DNA of 64,000 nucleotides from contig NZ_NGKU01000001.1 in the NCBI RefSeq assembly GCF_002140915.1, positions 2,552,030 through 2,616,029 on the forward strand, in the 5' to 3' direction. Of the stretch, positions 18,168-26,873 are shown piece by piece; position 1 is the stretch's first letter; the number at the start of each line of letters is the position of its first letter. The notes beneath the pieces were generated by a model that was not told where the DNA came from, did no database searches, and saw only the letters and a program-made list of their open reading frames with translations. A program made the position numbers and the translations under genes. The stretch is from Candidatus Enterococcus testudinis. GTDB taxonomy: Bacteria; Bacillota; Bacilli; Lactobacillales; Enterococcaceae.

Positions 18168-18200
18168 AAAAAAGACCAATCAAAAAGATCAGTCTTTTTC
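18168..18200 (-). terminator. Terminator overlapping the mazF-like stop
   Basis: On the minus strand AAAAAGAC ... GGTCTTTTTT forms a stem that starts inside the last codons of the toxin gene, ending in a T-run. Confidence 0.7.
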
Positions 18201-18515
18201 GAAGTTCACTTTGGTGATCTTCAATAGTTGTCCAATAAAATTCTCACTGACTGTTTCAACGTATCGATACTCCCGAGCATTGAAATCAATCGTTACCAAC
18301 TGGTCTAATAATGCTTTACCAGTGGTTTCTGTGTCTTTTAGCGGGTCATATAATGGGTAGTTTCGTGTGGTGTTACTTATTGGCGCAAAAACCGCTACGT
18401 TGGAATATTGAATGACTCCTTTATAACTCAAACAAATATACGGTCGATAGCCTTGTTGCTCCTGTCCTTGTTTAGGGTCTAAATTGATTTTGATAATATC
18501 TCCTTGTTTTACCAT
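18189..18515 (-). CDS. MazF/PemK-type endoribonuclease toxin
   Basis: A 108-residue toxin of the MazF/PemK fold: N-terminal KQGDIIKINLDP, QGYRPYICLS, the APISNTTR strand, and GKALLDQLVTIDF. Length is normal. MazF toxins cut mRNA at short motifs. It overlaps the antitoxin frame by 7 bp. The partner antitoxin is interrupted by an amber codon, so this toxin is either inactive, poorly expressed, or held by an antitoxin made from an internal start. Confidence 0.85.
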   Translation of the reverse strand: MVKQGDIIKINLDPKQGQEQQGYRPYICLSYKGVIQYSNVAVFAPISNTTRNYPLYDPLKDTETTGKALLDQLVTIDFNAREYRYVETVSENFIGQLLKITKVNFEKD

Positions 18516-18760
18516 TGCTCATTTCCTATTGGTTCAAATTCATGTGGCGTTGCTTGGAAAGATTCGCCATTATAATCTTTGAACAATGCTTCAAACGTCA
18601 ATTCTTCTTCGGCAATTGGTGTTTTTTCTAAAAATACTCGATTCCCCTCAATCACGACATTAAGCTGTTCGCCTTTTTCAGCACCTAATGCGGCCATAAT
18701 CGTTTTTGAAAGTCGTATCGCACTCGTATTGCCCTAGGAACCAATTTTAATTTTTTCCAT
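18509..18760 (-). pseudogene. MazE-like antitoxin with in-frame TAG at codon 9
   Basis: From the ATG at 18760 (AAAGGTGGG upstream) the frame reads MEKIKIGS, then TAG (18736-18734), then GNTSAIRLSKTIMAALG and on to 18509. The MazE/AbrB N-terminus normally has Trp-Gly-Asn here, so TGG to TAG is the simple explanation. The full frame would be 83 residues. An internal ATG at 18697 could give a 62-residue product that keeps the toxin-binding tail but loses most of the DNA-binding part; it has no clear ribosome site. Confidence 0.8.
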
Positions 18761-18943
18761 TGCAAACCCACCTTTCTTTGATTTTATTAAACATCAAAAG
18801 ATATACAAATCATATCTTTCGAATTATTTGAAAGAAAAGATCAACAACTTATTTTATCACTGGTAGAATCATGCCCTACCCAGTCAATTTCATATAAAGT
18901 CCATGTAATGCAACAAGTTCATTTTCTTTAATCGTTTTTTCGT

Positions 18944-19027
18944 TTAAAAGGCTAGATGATCATTTGTTACTTCTTTCAAAATTTGAGTATATTTCCGCAA
19001 ATCCGATACCGGTTTAACACTCACCAT
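18944..19027 (-). pseudogene. YefM/Phd-type antitoxin remnant
   Basis: From an ATG at 19027 with TAGGAGG nine bases upstream, the minus strand encodes MVSVKPVSDLRKYTQILKEV and seven more residues before a stop. The start matches the VRPVSDLRN motif of YefM/Phd antitoxins, which are normally 80-90 residues. Another frame is open for about 25 codons beyond the stop, but no toxin gene follows. The other bases between 18761 and 19090 show no gene. Confidence 0.6.
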
Positions 19028-19092
19028 ATAAATCATCCTCCTAAAATACCGTACTATACTTCACGTATAATTTACAGAAGAACAAATAAAAA

Positions 19093-19131
19093 AGGACGAA
19101 AGAATTGGTTCCAACCAATCACTTTCGTCCT
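19093..19131 (-). terminator. Terminator of the pot operon
   Basis: AGGACGAAAG / CTTTCGTCCT stem enclosing a second palindrome (ATTGGTTCCAACCAAT), followed on the minus strand by TTTTTTATTT. Confidence 0.85.
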
Positions 19132-19134
19132 CTC

Positions 19135-20208
19135 TTATTTCCTATACATCTTCAACTCCAGAAACAAATCATTATAAATCCCCAAATACTCAGAACCTAG
19201 ATTCTCATAGACCTCCAAATGCTGCATCAATTCATCAGACGGATAAAACTGCTCATCTTCCGTAATGTCATCAGGCAGTAAGGCCATAGCCGCTTCATTC
19301 GGTGTCGAATAACCAATGTACTCCGCATTTTGCGCAGCATTCTCAGGCTCCAACATGAAATTCAAGAATGCATAGGCGCCTTCTTCATTTTGTGATGTTT
19401 TGGGAATGACCATGTTATCAAACCAAAGATTCGATCCTTCAGAAGGAATCACATAATGGATATGCTCGTTCTCATACATCATATCGGCTGCTTCACCTGA
19501 GAAAGTCACAGCGACGGATGCTTCTTCATTGGCCATATACATTTTGATTTCATCAGCAACGATTGCTTTGATGTTTGGCGTCATGGTGCGTAATTTATTG
19601 AAGGCTTCTTGCAACTCATCTTCATTTTTGCTATTCAATGAATACCCTAAGCTATCTAAGCCCAAGCCAATCACTTCACGAGCACCGTCGATCAACATGA
19701 TGCTGTCTTTTAGTTCTGGCTTCCAGAGGTCATCCCATTCGGTGATTTCTCCTTCGTCAAAGAACTTGTCATTATACACAATACCCAATGTTCCCCAGAA
19801 ATAAGGGATCGAATATTGATTGCCAGGATCAAAACTCAGATCCAAGAAACGCGCATCAATGTTGTCTAACCCATTGATTTTGTTGTGATCCAACGGTTTC
19901 AGCAAGTTTTCTTCCATCATCTTTTGGATCATGTATTCACTTGGGATGGCGATATCATAAGACGTACCGCCTTGTTGGATCTTTGTAAACATTGCTTCAT
20001 TGGAATCAAACGTTTCGTAATTGACTTTGTAGCCTGTTTCTTCTTCAAATTTGGTTAATAGCTCCGGATCGATGTAATCGCCCCAGTTGTAGATATTCAA
20101 TACTTTGGCACCCGCCATACCCGAGGAATGTTCTAGTTCACGGACACCGAAGAGCAAAATAAGGACGATCGCAACAATGCCGATAAGCAGAGATTGTAGT
20201 CGTTTCAT
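19135..20208 (-). CDS. potD: Spermidine/putrescine-binding protein PotD
   Basis: A 357-residue extracytoplasmic solute-binding protein. It has an N-terminal hydrophobic anchor (LLIGIVAIVLILLFGV) with no lipobox cysteine, then LNIYNWGDYIDPELL, the polyamine-pocket loop TFDSNEAMFTK, YDIAIPSEYM, WGTLGIVYN and VTFSGEAADMM. It captures polyamines for the PotABC importer. The ATG overlaps the potC stop by ATGA, so the two are coupled. It is the last gene of xre-potABCD. Confidence 0.95.
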   Translation of the reverse strand: MKRLQSLLIGIVAIVLILLFGVRELEHSSGMAGAKVLNIYNWGDYIDPELLTKFEEETGYKVNYETFDSNEAMFTKIQQGGTSYDIAIPSEYMIQKMMEENLLKPLDHNKINGLDNIDARFLDLSFDPGNQYSIPYFWGTLGIVYNDKFFDEGEITEWDDLWKPELKDSIMLIDGAREVIGLGLDSLGYSLNSKNEDELQEAFNKLRTMTPNIKAIVADEIKMYMANEEASVAVTFSGEAADMMYENEHIHYVIPSEGSNLWFDNMVIPKTSQNEEGAYAFLNFMLEPENAAQNAEYIGYSTPNEAAMALLPDDITEDEQFYPSDELMQHLEVYENLGSEYLGIYNDLFLELKMYRK

Positions 20209-21047
20209 CGCAGATTTGCCACCTCCACTTGATTCCGGCGGTTTTTCCGCAATTTTTTCGAGACATTTTCCTTACTGATAAAGTAATAGCCAACCACAAG
20301 GATCATAGAGAATAAGAAGACCAATGTACTCAATGCATTGATTTCCAAACTAATTCCTTGGCGCGCACGGGAATAGATTTCAACGGATAGTGTACTAAAG
20401 CCGTTCCCAGTTACGAAGAAGGTCACCGCAAAATCATCTAATGAATAAGTGAATGCCATAAAATATCCGGCAATGATGCCCGGCGTTAAGAATGGCAAAA
20501 TGATATTTTTGATGACTTGCAGATTATTCGCGCCTAGATCACGGGCGGCATCGATCATGGAATCATTCATCTCTTGCAGCTTCGGCAAGACCATCAATAC
20601 CACGATTGGAATACTAAAGGCAACGTGGGAAAGCAAGACGCTAAAGAAACCCAAACTAAAGCCGCGGAACAAACTACCCACCATGGTGAAGAAAATCAAG
20701 AAACTAGCACCGATGATAACATCTGGTGATACCAGCAAGATGTTATTCAAACTCAACAAAGCAGTACGGGTCCGCCGTTTTTTTGTATAATAGATGCCCA
20801 TTGCGCCAAAGGTACCAATGGCGGTAGCCAACAATGCAGATAAGAAAGCCAACATGAATGTATTCAATACAATGATCATCAAGCGGGTATCTTGAAAGAC
20901 GGATTGATAATGCTCAAAGGTGAAACCCGTAAAAGCATTCATCGTTCCCCCCGCATTGAATGAATAGAATATCAAGTAAAAAATTGGGACATACAATAAG
21001 ATAAAGACCAAGATCAGATAAAGATTCGACCAGCGAAATGATTTCAT
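20205..21047 (-). CDS. potC: Polyamine ABC transporter permease PotC
   Basis: A 280-residue inner-membrane permease with six predicted helices and the EAA loop (DAARDLGANNLQVIKNIILPFLTPGI) that contacts PotA. It pairs with PotB to form the channel. It overlaps potB and potD by 4 bp each. Confidence 0.94.
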   Translation of the reverse strand: MKSFRWSNLYLILVFILLYVPIFYLIFYSFNAGGTMNAFTGFTFEHYQSVFQDTRLMIIVLNTFMLAFLSALLATAIGTFGAMGIYYTKKRRTRTALLSLNNILLVSPDVIIGASFLIFFTMVGSLFRGFSLGFFSVLLSHVAFSIPIVVLMVLPKLQEMNDSMIDAARDLGANNLQVIKNIILPFLTPGIIAGYFMAFTYSLDDFAVTFFVTGNGFSTLSVEIYSRARQGISLEINALSTLVFLFSMILVVGYYFISKENVSKKLRKNRRNQVEVANLR

Positions 21048-21853
21048 TTACGTTGTCCCCCATTCTTTTTCTCTCCTGTCAGCAACATCACGATAAACAT
21101 CGCAATGATCAAGATCACACCGATGGTGGAGCCCATGCCCCAATTTTGTGTGACAAGAAAATGCTGCTCAATCGCTGTTCCAAGTGTGATCACACGATTG
21201 CCACCAATCAGACGGGTCAGCATGAATAGGGAAAGTGACGGGATGAAGACCGCTTGCACACCGCTTTTGACCCCATTTAATGACAAGGGTAAAATCACTC
21301 GGCGGAATGTTTCCACACTATTTGCCCCTAAGTCACGACTGGCACTGATCAAAGAAGGATTCAGTTCTTCCAACGCGTTAAATATCGGCATGATCATAAA
21401 GGGCAATTCGATATAAACGGCTACTGTTAAGAAACTGAAATCGGTAAACAAAATTTGTTTTGGCCCAACACCCATGATTTCCAAAAAGCTGTTGACGCTG
21501 CCGTGGATGCCAAAAATGCCAATAAAAGCATAGGCCTTGAGCAGCAAATTGACCCAGGTCGGTAAAATAATCAATAACAGCCATAAGTCTTTGTGCCGCA
21601 ACTTGGTCAAAAAGTACGCGGTTGGATAACTGATCACCAATGTGATGACCGTGATCAAAAAGGCATACCAGACCGAATTCAAGGTCATGATCAGATATTT
21701 ACCTGATCCTAGGTAACTTTGATAATTGACCAGTGAAAAGTTGCCATTCATATCAAAAAAGGATTGATAAACGATCAACAATACTGGTGCGATAACAAAC
21801 AGCAATAACCAAAAGATATAGGGTATCGCGTAGAAACGACGCATTTTCGTCAA
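21044..21853 (-). CDS. potB: Polyamine ABC transporter permease PotB
   Basis: A 269-residue permease with six predicted helices and the EAA motif SASRDLGANSVETFRRVILPLSL. The start is most likely the TTG at 21853, seven bases after AGGAGGG; an ATG three codons on is the alternative. It lies 12 bp after potA and overlaps potC by 4 bp. Confidence 0.93.
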   Translation of the reverse strand: MTKMRRFYAIPYIFWLLLFVIAPVLLIVYQSFFDMNGNFSLVNYQSYLGSGKYLIMTLNSVWYAFLITVITLVISYPTAYFLTKLRHKDLWLLLIILPTWVNLLLKAYAFIGIFGIHGSVNSFLEIMGVGPKQILFTDFSFLTVAVYIELPFMIMPIFNALEELNPSLISASRDLGANSVETFRRVILPLSLNGVKSGVQAVFIPSLSLFMLTRLIGGNRVITLGTAIEQHFLVTQNWGMGSTIGVILIIAMFIVMLLTGEKKNGGQRK

Positions 21854-21865
21854 TGTGCTTCCCTC

Positions 21866-22954
21866 CTAATCTTCATAGCTCTCTAAACGAGCATCAAAAT
21901 CTTCTTCAGACTCATTGAACCGCATGACATGAATATCTTCTGGTTCAAAGGACAAACCGATTTTGCTGCCTTCAACGGCTTTACGTGTCGAATGGACCAT
22001 CCATTCATTGCCTTGTTCATCGTAGCAAATGATTTCATAATGGACACCACGGAATAATTGGGTATCAACTTCAACCACTAGCTTTCCTTTGTCCAGTGTT
22101 GTTAAGCTCAAGTCTTCTGGTCGGATCACGATCTCAACCGCTTCATTCGGACGCATCCCACTGTCCACACACTCAAACCGTTTCCCAACAAATTCCACCA
22201 CATTGTCTTCGATCATCGTGCCGTTGACGATATTGCTCTCACCCACAAAGTCAGCAACAAAATGATTGATTGGCTCATCATAAATATCCACAGGGGTACC
22301 ACTTTGCACGATTTTCCCTTTGTTCATGACGAAAATTTCATCACTCATTGCCAAGGCTTCTTCTTGGTCATGAGTCACAAAGATAAAGGTGATGCCTAAT
22401 CGTTGTTGCAACTCTCGTAATTCATATTGCATATCCGTCCGCAACTTCAAGTCCAAGGCAGACAATGGTTCATCCAGCAACAACACTTTCGGTTCATTGA
22501 CAATCGCCCGCGCGATCGCTACCCGTTGTCGTTGTCCGCCAGACATTTCACTGATTTCCCGGTTTTCGTATCCAGGCAATTGTACCAATCGCAAAGCATC
22601 TAATACTTTTTGTTTGATTTCATCTTTTGGCAACTTTTTGATCCGCAGCCCAAAAGCCACATTTTCGAAGACATTCATATGCGGAAACAAGGCATAATCT
22701 TGGAAGACTGTGTTGACTTGACGTTGATTGGCCGGTACATCATTGATTCTCTGCCCATCAAAATAAACATCGCCTTCCGTTGCTTCAGAAAACCCTGCGA
22801 TAATCCGCAAAATAGTCGTTTTCCCACAGCCTGAAGGGCCAAGCAGCGTATAGAAACGCCCTTCTTCGATATCAAAACTCACACGTTTCAATACGGTCTC
22901 ATCATCATCAAATCGTTTGACGACATTATTGAATGAAATAATTGTTTTTCCCAC
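21866..22954 (-). CDS. potA: Polyamine ABC transporter ATPase PotA
   Basis: A 362-residue ATPase with Walker [10 protein letters not shown] near residue 38, Q-loop [12 protein letters not shown], signature [14 protein letters not shown], Walker [12 protein letters not shown] and the His switch THDQEEA, followed by a TOBE domain from about residue 235. It drives polyamine import by PotBCD. The start is GTG. It follows the XRE regulator by 17 bp. Confidence 0.95.
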   Translation of the reverse strand: MGKTIISFNNVVKRFDDDETVLKRVSFDIEEGRFYTLLGPSGCGKTTILRIIAGFSEATEGDVYFDGQRINDVPANQRQVNTVFQDYALFPHMNVFENVAFGLRIKKLPKDEIKQKVLDALRLVQLPGYENREISEMSGGQRQRVAIARAIVNEPKVLLLDEPLSALDLKLRTDMQYELRELQQRLGITFIFVTHDQEEALAMSDEIFVMNKGKIVQSGTPVDIYDEPINHFVADFVGESNIVNGTMIEDNVVEFVGKRFECVDSGMRPNEAVEIVIRPEDLSLTTLDKGKLVVEVDTQLFRGVHYEIICYDEQGNEWMVHSTRKAVEGSKIGLSFEPEDIHVMRFNESEEDFDARLESYED

Positions 22955-22971
22955 ACTTCTTCCCCCTGTAC

Positions 22972-23514
22972 TTATAAATAAGAATCTGTGACGACAACCA
23001 GCACACGGCTTTTTTGACGTCCAATATTTTTTAATTGATGCGGCTCTGAGGCCTGATAATAAACAGATTGTCCTTTACGCGCTTTGTACGTTGTCTCCCC
23101 TAAAGTCAATGAAATCGTACCATCTAGGACATAGATAAAGGTTTCAGCCAGTGACGGTTCAAAGGTCTTATATTCACCATCTTTTTCGAACGTCAACAAA
23201 ATAGGTTCCATTTCTTTCTCATTCGAATCAGGAATCAACCATTTGAGTTCATAGCCGTTTTCTTCATCCAAGTAGCGTGTACTGTCCTCTTCACGATAAA
23301 CGATTTGGTGATGGGCATGATCTTCTCGGAAAAATTCTTCCGGCGTAACGCCTAGCACCTCTAAAATCGTGAAAAAAGTTTCCATTGAAGGCGAACTTAA
23401 ATCCCGTTCCAATTGCGAGATATATCCCTTCGTCAAATCCGTCCGCTCCCCCAACTCTTCTTGGGTCAGATTTTTTTGTACGCGCAGATTGCGCAGCTTC
23501 TCGCCGATTTCCAT
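22972..23514 (-). CDS. XRE-cupin regulator of the pot operon (PuuR-like)
   Basis: A 180-residue protein with an N-terminal helix-turn-helix (residues 5-60, [21 protein letters not shown]) and a C-terminal cupin (about residues 105-175). This layout is that of PuuR-type polyamine-sensing repressors. It is the first gene of xre-potABCD, so the polyamine importer is probably under its control. A 21-bp operator-like inverted repeat lies 38 bp upstream of its start. Confidence 0.9.
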   Translation of the reverse strand: MEIGEKLRNLRVQKNLTQEELGERTDLTKGYISQLERDLSSPSMETFFTILEVLGVTPEEFFREDHAHHQIVYREEDSTRYLDEENGYELKWLIPDSNEKEMEPILLTFEKDGEYKTFEPSLAETFIYVLDGTISLTLGETTYKARKGQSVYYQASEPHQLKNIGRQKSRVLVVVTDSYL

Positions 23515-23551
23515 AGGTCAAATCCCTCCTGAACATGGATGATTTAGACAA

Positions 23552-23572
23552 AAGTTTGCTATAAGTAAACTT
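23552..23572. promoter_or_regulatory. Operator candidate for the pot operon
   Basis: AAGTTTGCTATAAGTAAACTT: 9-bp arms with one mismatch (AAGTTTGCT and the inverse of AGTAAACTT) around ATA, placed just before the first gene of the operon. Binding by the XRE-cupin protein is inference. The rest of 23515-23860 is AT-rich and shows no other gene. Confidence 0.5.
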
Positions 23573-23860
23573 CATGTTTAATTTCACCTTTTTCAGTATA
23601 CAAATAATTATAAAAAAAACAAGTATTTTTTCTTAAAAATCACTGTTTTTTCTTTCAGTCTTTCACTGAATCAAATACGTTTATTTTCGGATAATGGCTG
23701 AAACTCCTCTTATTAGTGTATCGAAGAATCGGTGATTTGAACAAATATCTGTTTCTCCTATCAATATCTGTGTCCAAATCAGCGCTTTTCTCCACTTCAA
23801 GAATCAAAAATGTTGGCGCTTGTGGTATCATGGGTACAAACAACCAAAGGAGGGTCAGTT

Positions 23861-24850
23861 ATGACCAGTTTTTCCGTTTTTCGCGTAACCAATGAACCTG
23901 CATTTACGGCAGCAATCACCACTACCACGCTCAATGATTTACCTGAAGGAGATGTCTTGATTCGGGTTGCCTATTCTGATGTCAATTACAAAGATGCCTT
24001 AGCAGCAAAAGAAAACGGCGGTGTGATTCGCAGCTACCCAATGACGCCGGGGATCGATTTAGCTGGCGAAGTGGTGGAAAGTCAATCAGCAGCTTTTGTC
24101 CCGGGAGATCAAGTGTTGTTGACAGGCTATGGCTTAGGCGTGTCTCATCCTGGCGGTTATAGCCACTATCAACGTGTTCCTGCCGAATGGCTAATCAAAC
24201 GACCAGCGGCCTTATCGGCGAAAGACAGTATGATCTATGGTACTGCCGGTTTTACAGCAGCCTTGGCTGTGCAAGCTTTAGAAGACCTGCACCTCGAAAA
24301 ATCAGCGGCTATTTTGGTGACGGGTGCCAGTGGTGGTGTAGGCAGTGTCAGTATCGCTTTATTGAAGAAATTAGGCTACCAAAATATTATTGCGCTTTCT
24401 CGCAAAAAGGATGCCCAATGGTTGATTGATTTAGGTGCAGAAACCATCATGACACCTGATGAAGTCGTTCCTGAAAAAATCAAACCTTTAGCCAAACAGC
24501 AATTTTCGGCAGTCATCGATACGGTTGGTGGGGATTTGATCAGTGCCTTACTGCCGCAGATTACCTATGGTGGCGGTGCGTTCCTTTGCGGCAATGCCGG
24601 TGGAATCAAAATGGAAACAACTGTACTGCCCTTTATATTACGAGGGATTCGTGTGGTGGGTATCGATTCTGTCAATGTTTCTCACGAGGTGCGAACAGCT
24701 TTGTGGGATAAATTGGCTGGCGATTGGTCAGTCACCGACCAATTGCATACGCAATCGATTACCTTGGATCAGTTGCCAACGACATTGGCCGCTTTGATAG
24801 CTGGTACCCACCAAGGGCGAACCATTGTGGAGGTGGCTGCAAAGGCATGA
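23861..24850 (+). CDS. YhdH/AcuI-type quinone oxidoreductase (MDR family)
   Basis: A 329-residue zinc-free medium-chain dehydrogenase/reductase. It has the GroES-like N-terminal half (YSDVNYKDALAAKENGGV, TPGIDLAGEV) and the NADPH Rossmann motif TGASGGVGSVSIALLKKLG near residue 150. YhdH/AcuI relatives reduce acrylyl-CoA or quinones; the real substrate here is unknown. AAAGGAGGGTC precedes the ATG at 23861. Its stop overlaps the coaB start (ATGA), so it is coupled to coenzyme A genes. Confidence 0.88.
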   Translation: MTSFSVFRVTNEPAFTAAITTTTLNDLPEGDVLIRVAYSDVNYKDALAAKENGGVIRSYPMTPGIDLAGEVVESQSAAFVPGDQVLLTGYGLGVSHPGGYSHYQRVPAEWLIKRPAALSAKDSMIYGTAGFTAALAVQALEDLHLEKSAAILVTGASGGVGSVSIALLKKLGYQNIIALSRKKDAQWLIDLGAETIMTPDEVVPEKIKPLAKQQFSAVIDTVGGDLISALLPQITYGGGAFLCGNAGGIKMETTVLPFILRGIRVVGIDSVNVSHEVRTALWDKLAGDWSVTDQLHTQSITLDQLPTTLAALIAGTHQGRTIVEVAAKA

Positions 24851-25611
24851 ATATTTTGATTACTGCAGGCGGCACATCTGAACGAATCGATGATGTCCGA
24901 GCAATCACTAATCACTCGACCGGGGCTTTGGGTCAGGCATTGGCCCACGCCTGGCTGGCAGACCCCACTTGTCATATCGATTATGTGACAACGAAAACAG
25001 CCAAACAACCAGAAGACAATGCCCGAATCACGCGGCATATCATTGAAGGAACGGATGATCTGGCTCATACGTTGCATCGGCTCTTATTAACCAAAACATT
25101 CGATGCGGTCATCCACAGTATGGCCGTCAGTGATTTCACACCAGCGGCCAGTTTTTCTGAAAGTGCTTTTTTTCACGCGTTGAACCAAGCATTACCGGAT
25201 TTTGGTCATCAAGTGTCGCCGGCGTTGATTGAACAAGTGCTGGCAACGCATGATCCTGAAGCTGGAAAAATTTCTTCAGATACAGATCATTTATTTGTGG
25301 TTTTAGAAAAAACGCCCAAAGTGATTCAAATCATTAAACAATTACAACCTGGGACGTTGCTGGTAGGTTTCAAATTATTGACGGATGTCAGCAAAGAAAC
25401 GTTATTTGAAGTTGCCCAATCTAGTTTGCGCAAAAGCCAGGCTGATTATGTGTTGGCCAACGACTTGCAGCAAATCGACGGTACCCAACATATTGGCTAT
25501 CTTTTGAATCAATCAGGTGAAGTTGGCCAAGGGAAAACCAAAGCTGAACTGGCTGCCTTGATCGTCACAACGTTGCAGCAGGATTTGCAACATATTCAGC
25601 CCTCTAAGTAA
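24847..25611 (+). CDS. coaB: Phosphopantothenate--cysteine ligase (stand-alone CoaB)
   Basis: A 254-residue enzyme that joins 4'-phosphopantothenate and cysteine in CoA synthesis. It starts with the nucleotide-binding motif ITAGGTSERIDDVRAITNHSTG and has AVIHSMAVSDF and the lysine-rich EKTPKVI loop. In many bacteria CoaB is fused to CoaC; here, as in streptococci and enterococci, they are separate genes. The ATG overlaps the previous stop by 4 bp. The frame is open upstream but that part is the tail of the oxidoreductase region in another frame. Confidence 0.93.
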   Translation: MNILITAGGTSERIDDVRAITNHSTGALGQALAHAWLADPTCHIDYVTTKTAKQPEDNARITRHIIEGTDDLAHTLHRLLLTKTFDAVIHSMAVSDFTPAASFSESAFFHALNQALPDFGHQVSPALIEQVLATHDPEAGKISSDTDHLFVVLEKTPKVIQIIKQLQPGTLLVGFKLLTDVSKETLFEVAQSSLRKSQADYVLANDLQQIDGTQHIGYLLNQSGEVGQGKTKAELAALIVTTLQQDLQHIQPSK

Positions 25612-25624
25612 AGGAGAAACAACA

Positions 25625-26182
25625 ATGAAACAAAAACACGTACTACTTGGTATCAGCGGTAGTATTTCTGCCTATAAAGCCGCGGACCTTACCAATGAAT
25701 TAACCAAAAAAGGCTATGCAGTCGATGTGTTGATGACAAAAAACAGCACCCAATTCATTACCCCGTTAACGTTGCAATCATTGTCAAAACGCGCGATCCA
25801 CGTGGATGTCATGCAAGAAAAACAACCCGATCGAATCAATCATATCGAGTTGGCCAAGCAAGCGGACCTTTTCTTATTGGCACCTGCTAGTGCCAACCTT
25901 ATTGGCAAATTAGCCCATGGTTTGGCGGATGATTTGATTTCGACTGTGGCTTTGGCATTGCCTATATCCGTACCGCGCTTGATTGCACCGGCTATGAACA
26001 CTGTGATGTATCAAAATCCAATCGTGCAACGCAATCTAGCTATTTTGCAAGAAGTCGGCTTTGAAGAAATCGATCCGCGAGAAGCGTTGCTGGCTTGCGG
26101 TGATTTTGGCAAAGGGGCCCTTGCAGCGACTGAAACGATTCTAGAAAAAGCTGTCGCAGCTTTGGAAACACGGAGTGTCTAA
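25625..26182 (+). CDS. coaC: Phosphopantothenoylcysteine decarboxylase
   Basis: A 185-residue flavoprotein of the HFCD family. Motifs are GISGSISAYKAADL, the active-site region NHIELAKQADLF, PASANLIGKLAHGLADDL, the PAMNTVMY substrate motif and the ACGDFGKGAL clamp. It makes 4'-phosphopantetheine. It follows coaB by 13 bp and runs into panT. Confidence 0.95.
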   Translation: MKQKHVLLGISGSISAYKAADLTNELTKKGYAVDVLMTKNSTQFITPLTLQSLSKRAIHVDVMQEKQPDRINHIELAKQADLFLLAPASANLIGKLAHGLADDLISTVALALPISVPRLIAPAMNTVMYQNPIVQRNLAILQEVGFEEIDPREALLACGDFGKGALAATETILEKAVAALETRSV

Positions 26183-26183
26183 T

Positions 26184-26825
26184 ATGAAAAAACGATCCAC
26201 TTTTGATTTAGTCTTGACCGCTTTCTTTTTAGGAATCTTGATCTTACTTGCATCAGTTCCCTTTCTGGGTTTCATTCCACTGGGGCCCATCAATGCGACC
26301 ACCATGCATATTCCAGTCATCATTGCCTCGATTATTCTGGGGCCTAGGATCGGTGCTTTCTTGGGCGGGGCCTTTGGCATAATCAGTATGATCCGTTCGA
26401 CACTGATCATCTCTCCATTGTCCTTTGTCTTTTCTCCATTTGTGCCTTTATATGGCAGCGATCAAGGCAGTTGGAAAGCCATCATTGTGGCATTGATCCC
26501 TCGTATTTTGATTGGTGTTGTGCCTTATTTTGTCTTTAAAGGTTGTCAAAAAATGTGGAAAAACAAACAAGGATTGTCATTGCTACTGGCTGGGGTTGCG
26601 GGCGGCTTAACCAACACGATCCTCGTCATGAACCTGATTTATTTCTTGTTCCATCAAGAATATGCCAATGTCATCGGTGAAGCTGGCAGTGCCATTTATG
26701 CAGCAATCTTGGGTGTGATCTTCACACAAGGGATCCCAGAAGCCATGGTGGCAGGGATCGCGACGATGGCTGTTGCCAGTGTTCTGCTAAGACTTGTCGC
26801 CAATCGCAACAAAAATCGTATATAA
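26184..26825 (+). CDS. panT: ECF transporter S component, probable pantothenate carrier PanT
   Basis: A 213-residue membrane protein with five or six predicted helices and the S-component signature region LGFIPLGPINATTMHIPVI, then GPRIGAFLGGAFGIISM. Position directly after coaB-coaC suggests pantothenate import; the shared EcfAA'T module is not in the window. The ATG at 26184 has CGGAGTG upstream; a GTG at 26175 inside coaC is less likely. Confidence 0.87.
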   Translation: MKKRSTFDLVLTAFFLGILILLASVPFLGFIPLGPINATTMHIPVIIASIILGPRIGAFLGGAFGIISMIRSTLIISPLSFVFSPFVPLYGSDQGSWKAIIVALIPRILIGVVPYFVFKGCQKMWKNKQGLSLLLAGVAGGLTNTILVMNLIYFLFHQEYANVIGEAGSAIYAAILGVIFTQGIPEAMVAGIATMAVASVLLRLVANRNKNRI

Positions 26826-26831
26826 AAAAAG

Positions 26832-26873
26832 ACGACTTATTATCATCGAAAGGATAATAAGTCGCCTTTTTGT
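26832..26873. terminator. Terminator after panT
   Basis: GACGACTTATTATC / GATAATAAGTCGCC stem followed by TTTTT; it also serves the facing lipoprotein gene. Confidence 0.85.

Noticed and set aside
17965..18183. Open frame of 72 codons on the minus strand after the MazF-like gene
   Set aside because: No ribosome site, no recognisable motif, and it overlaps the toxin terminator.
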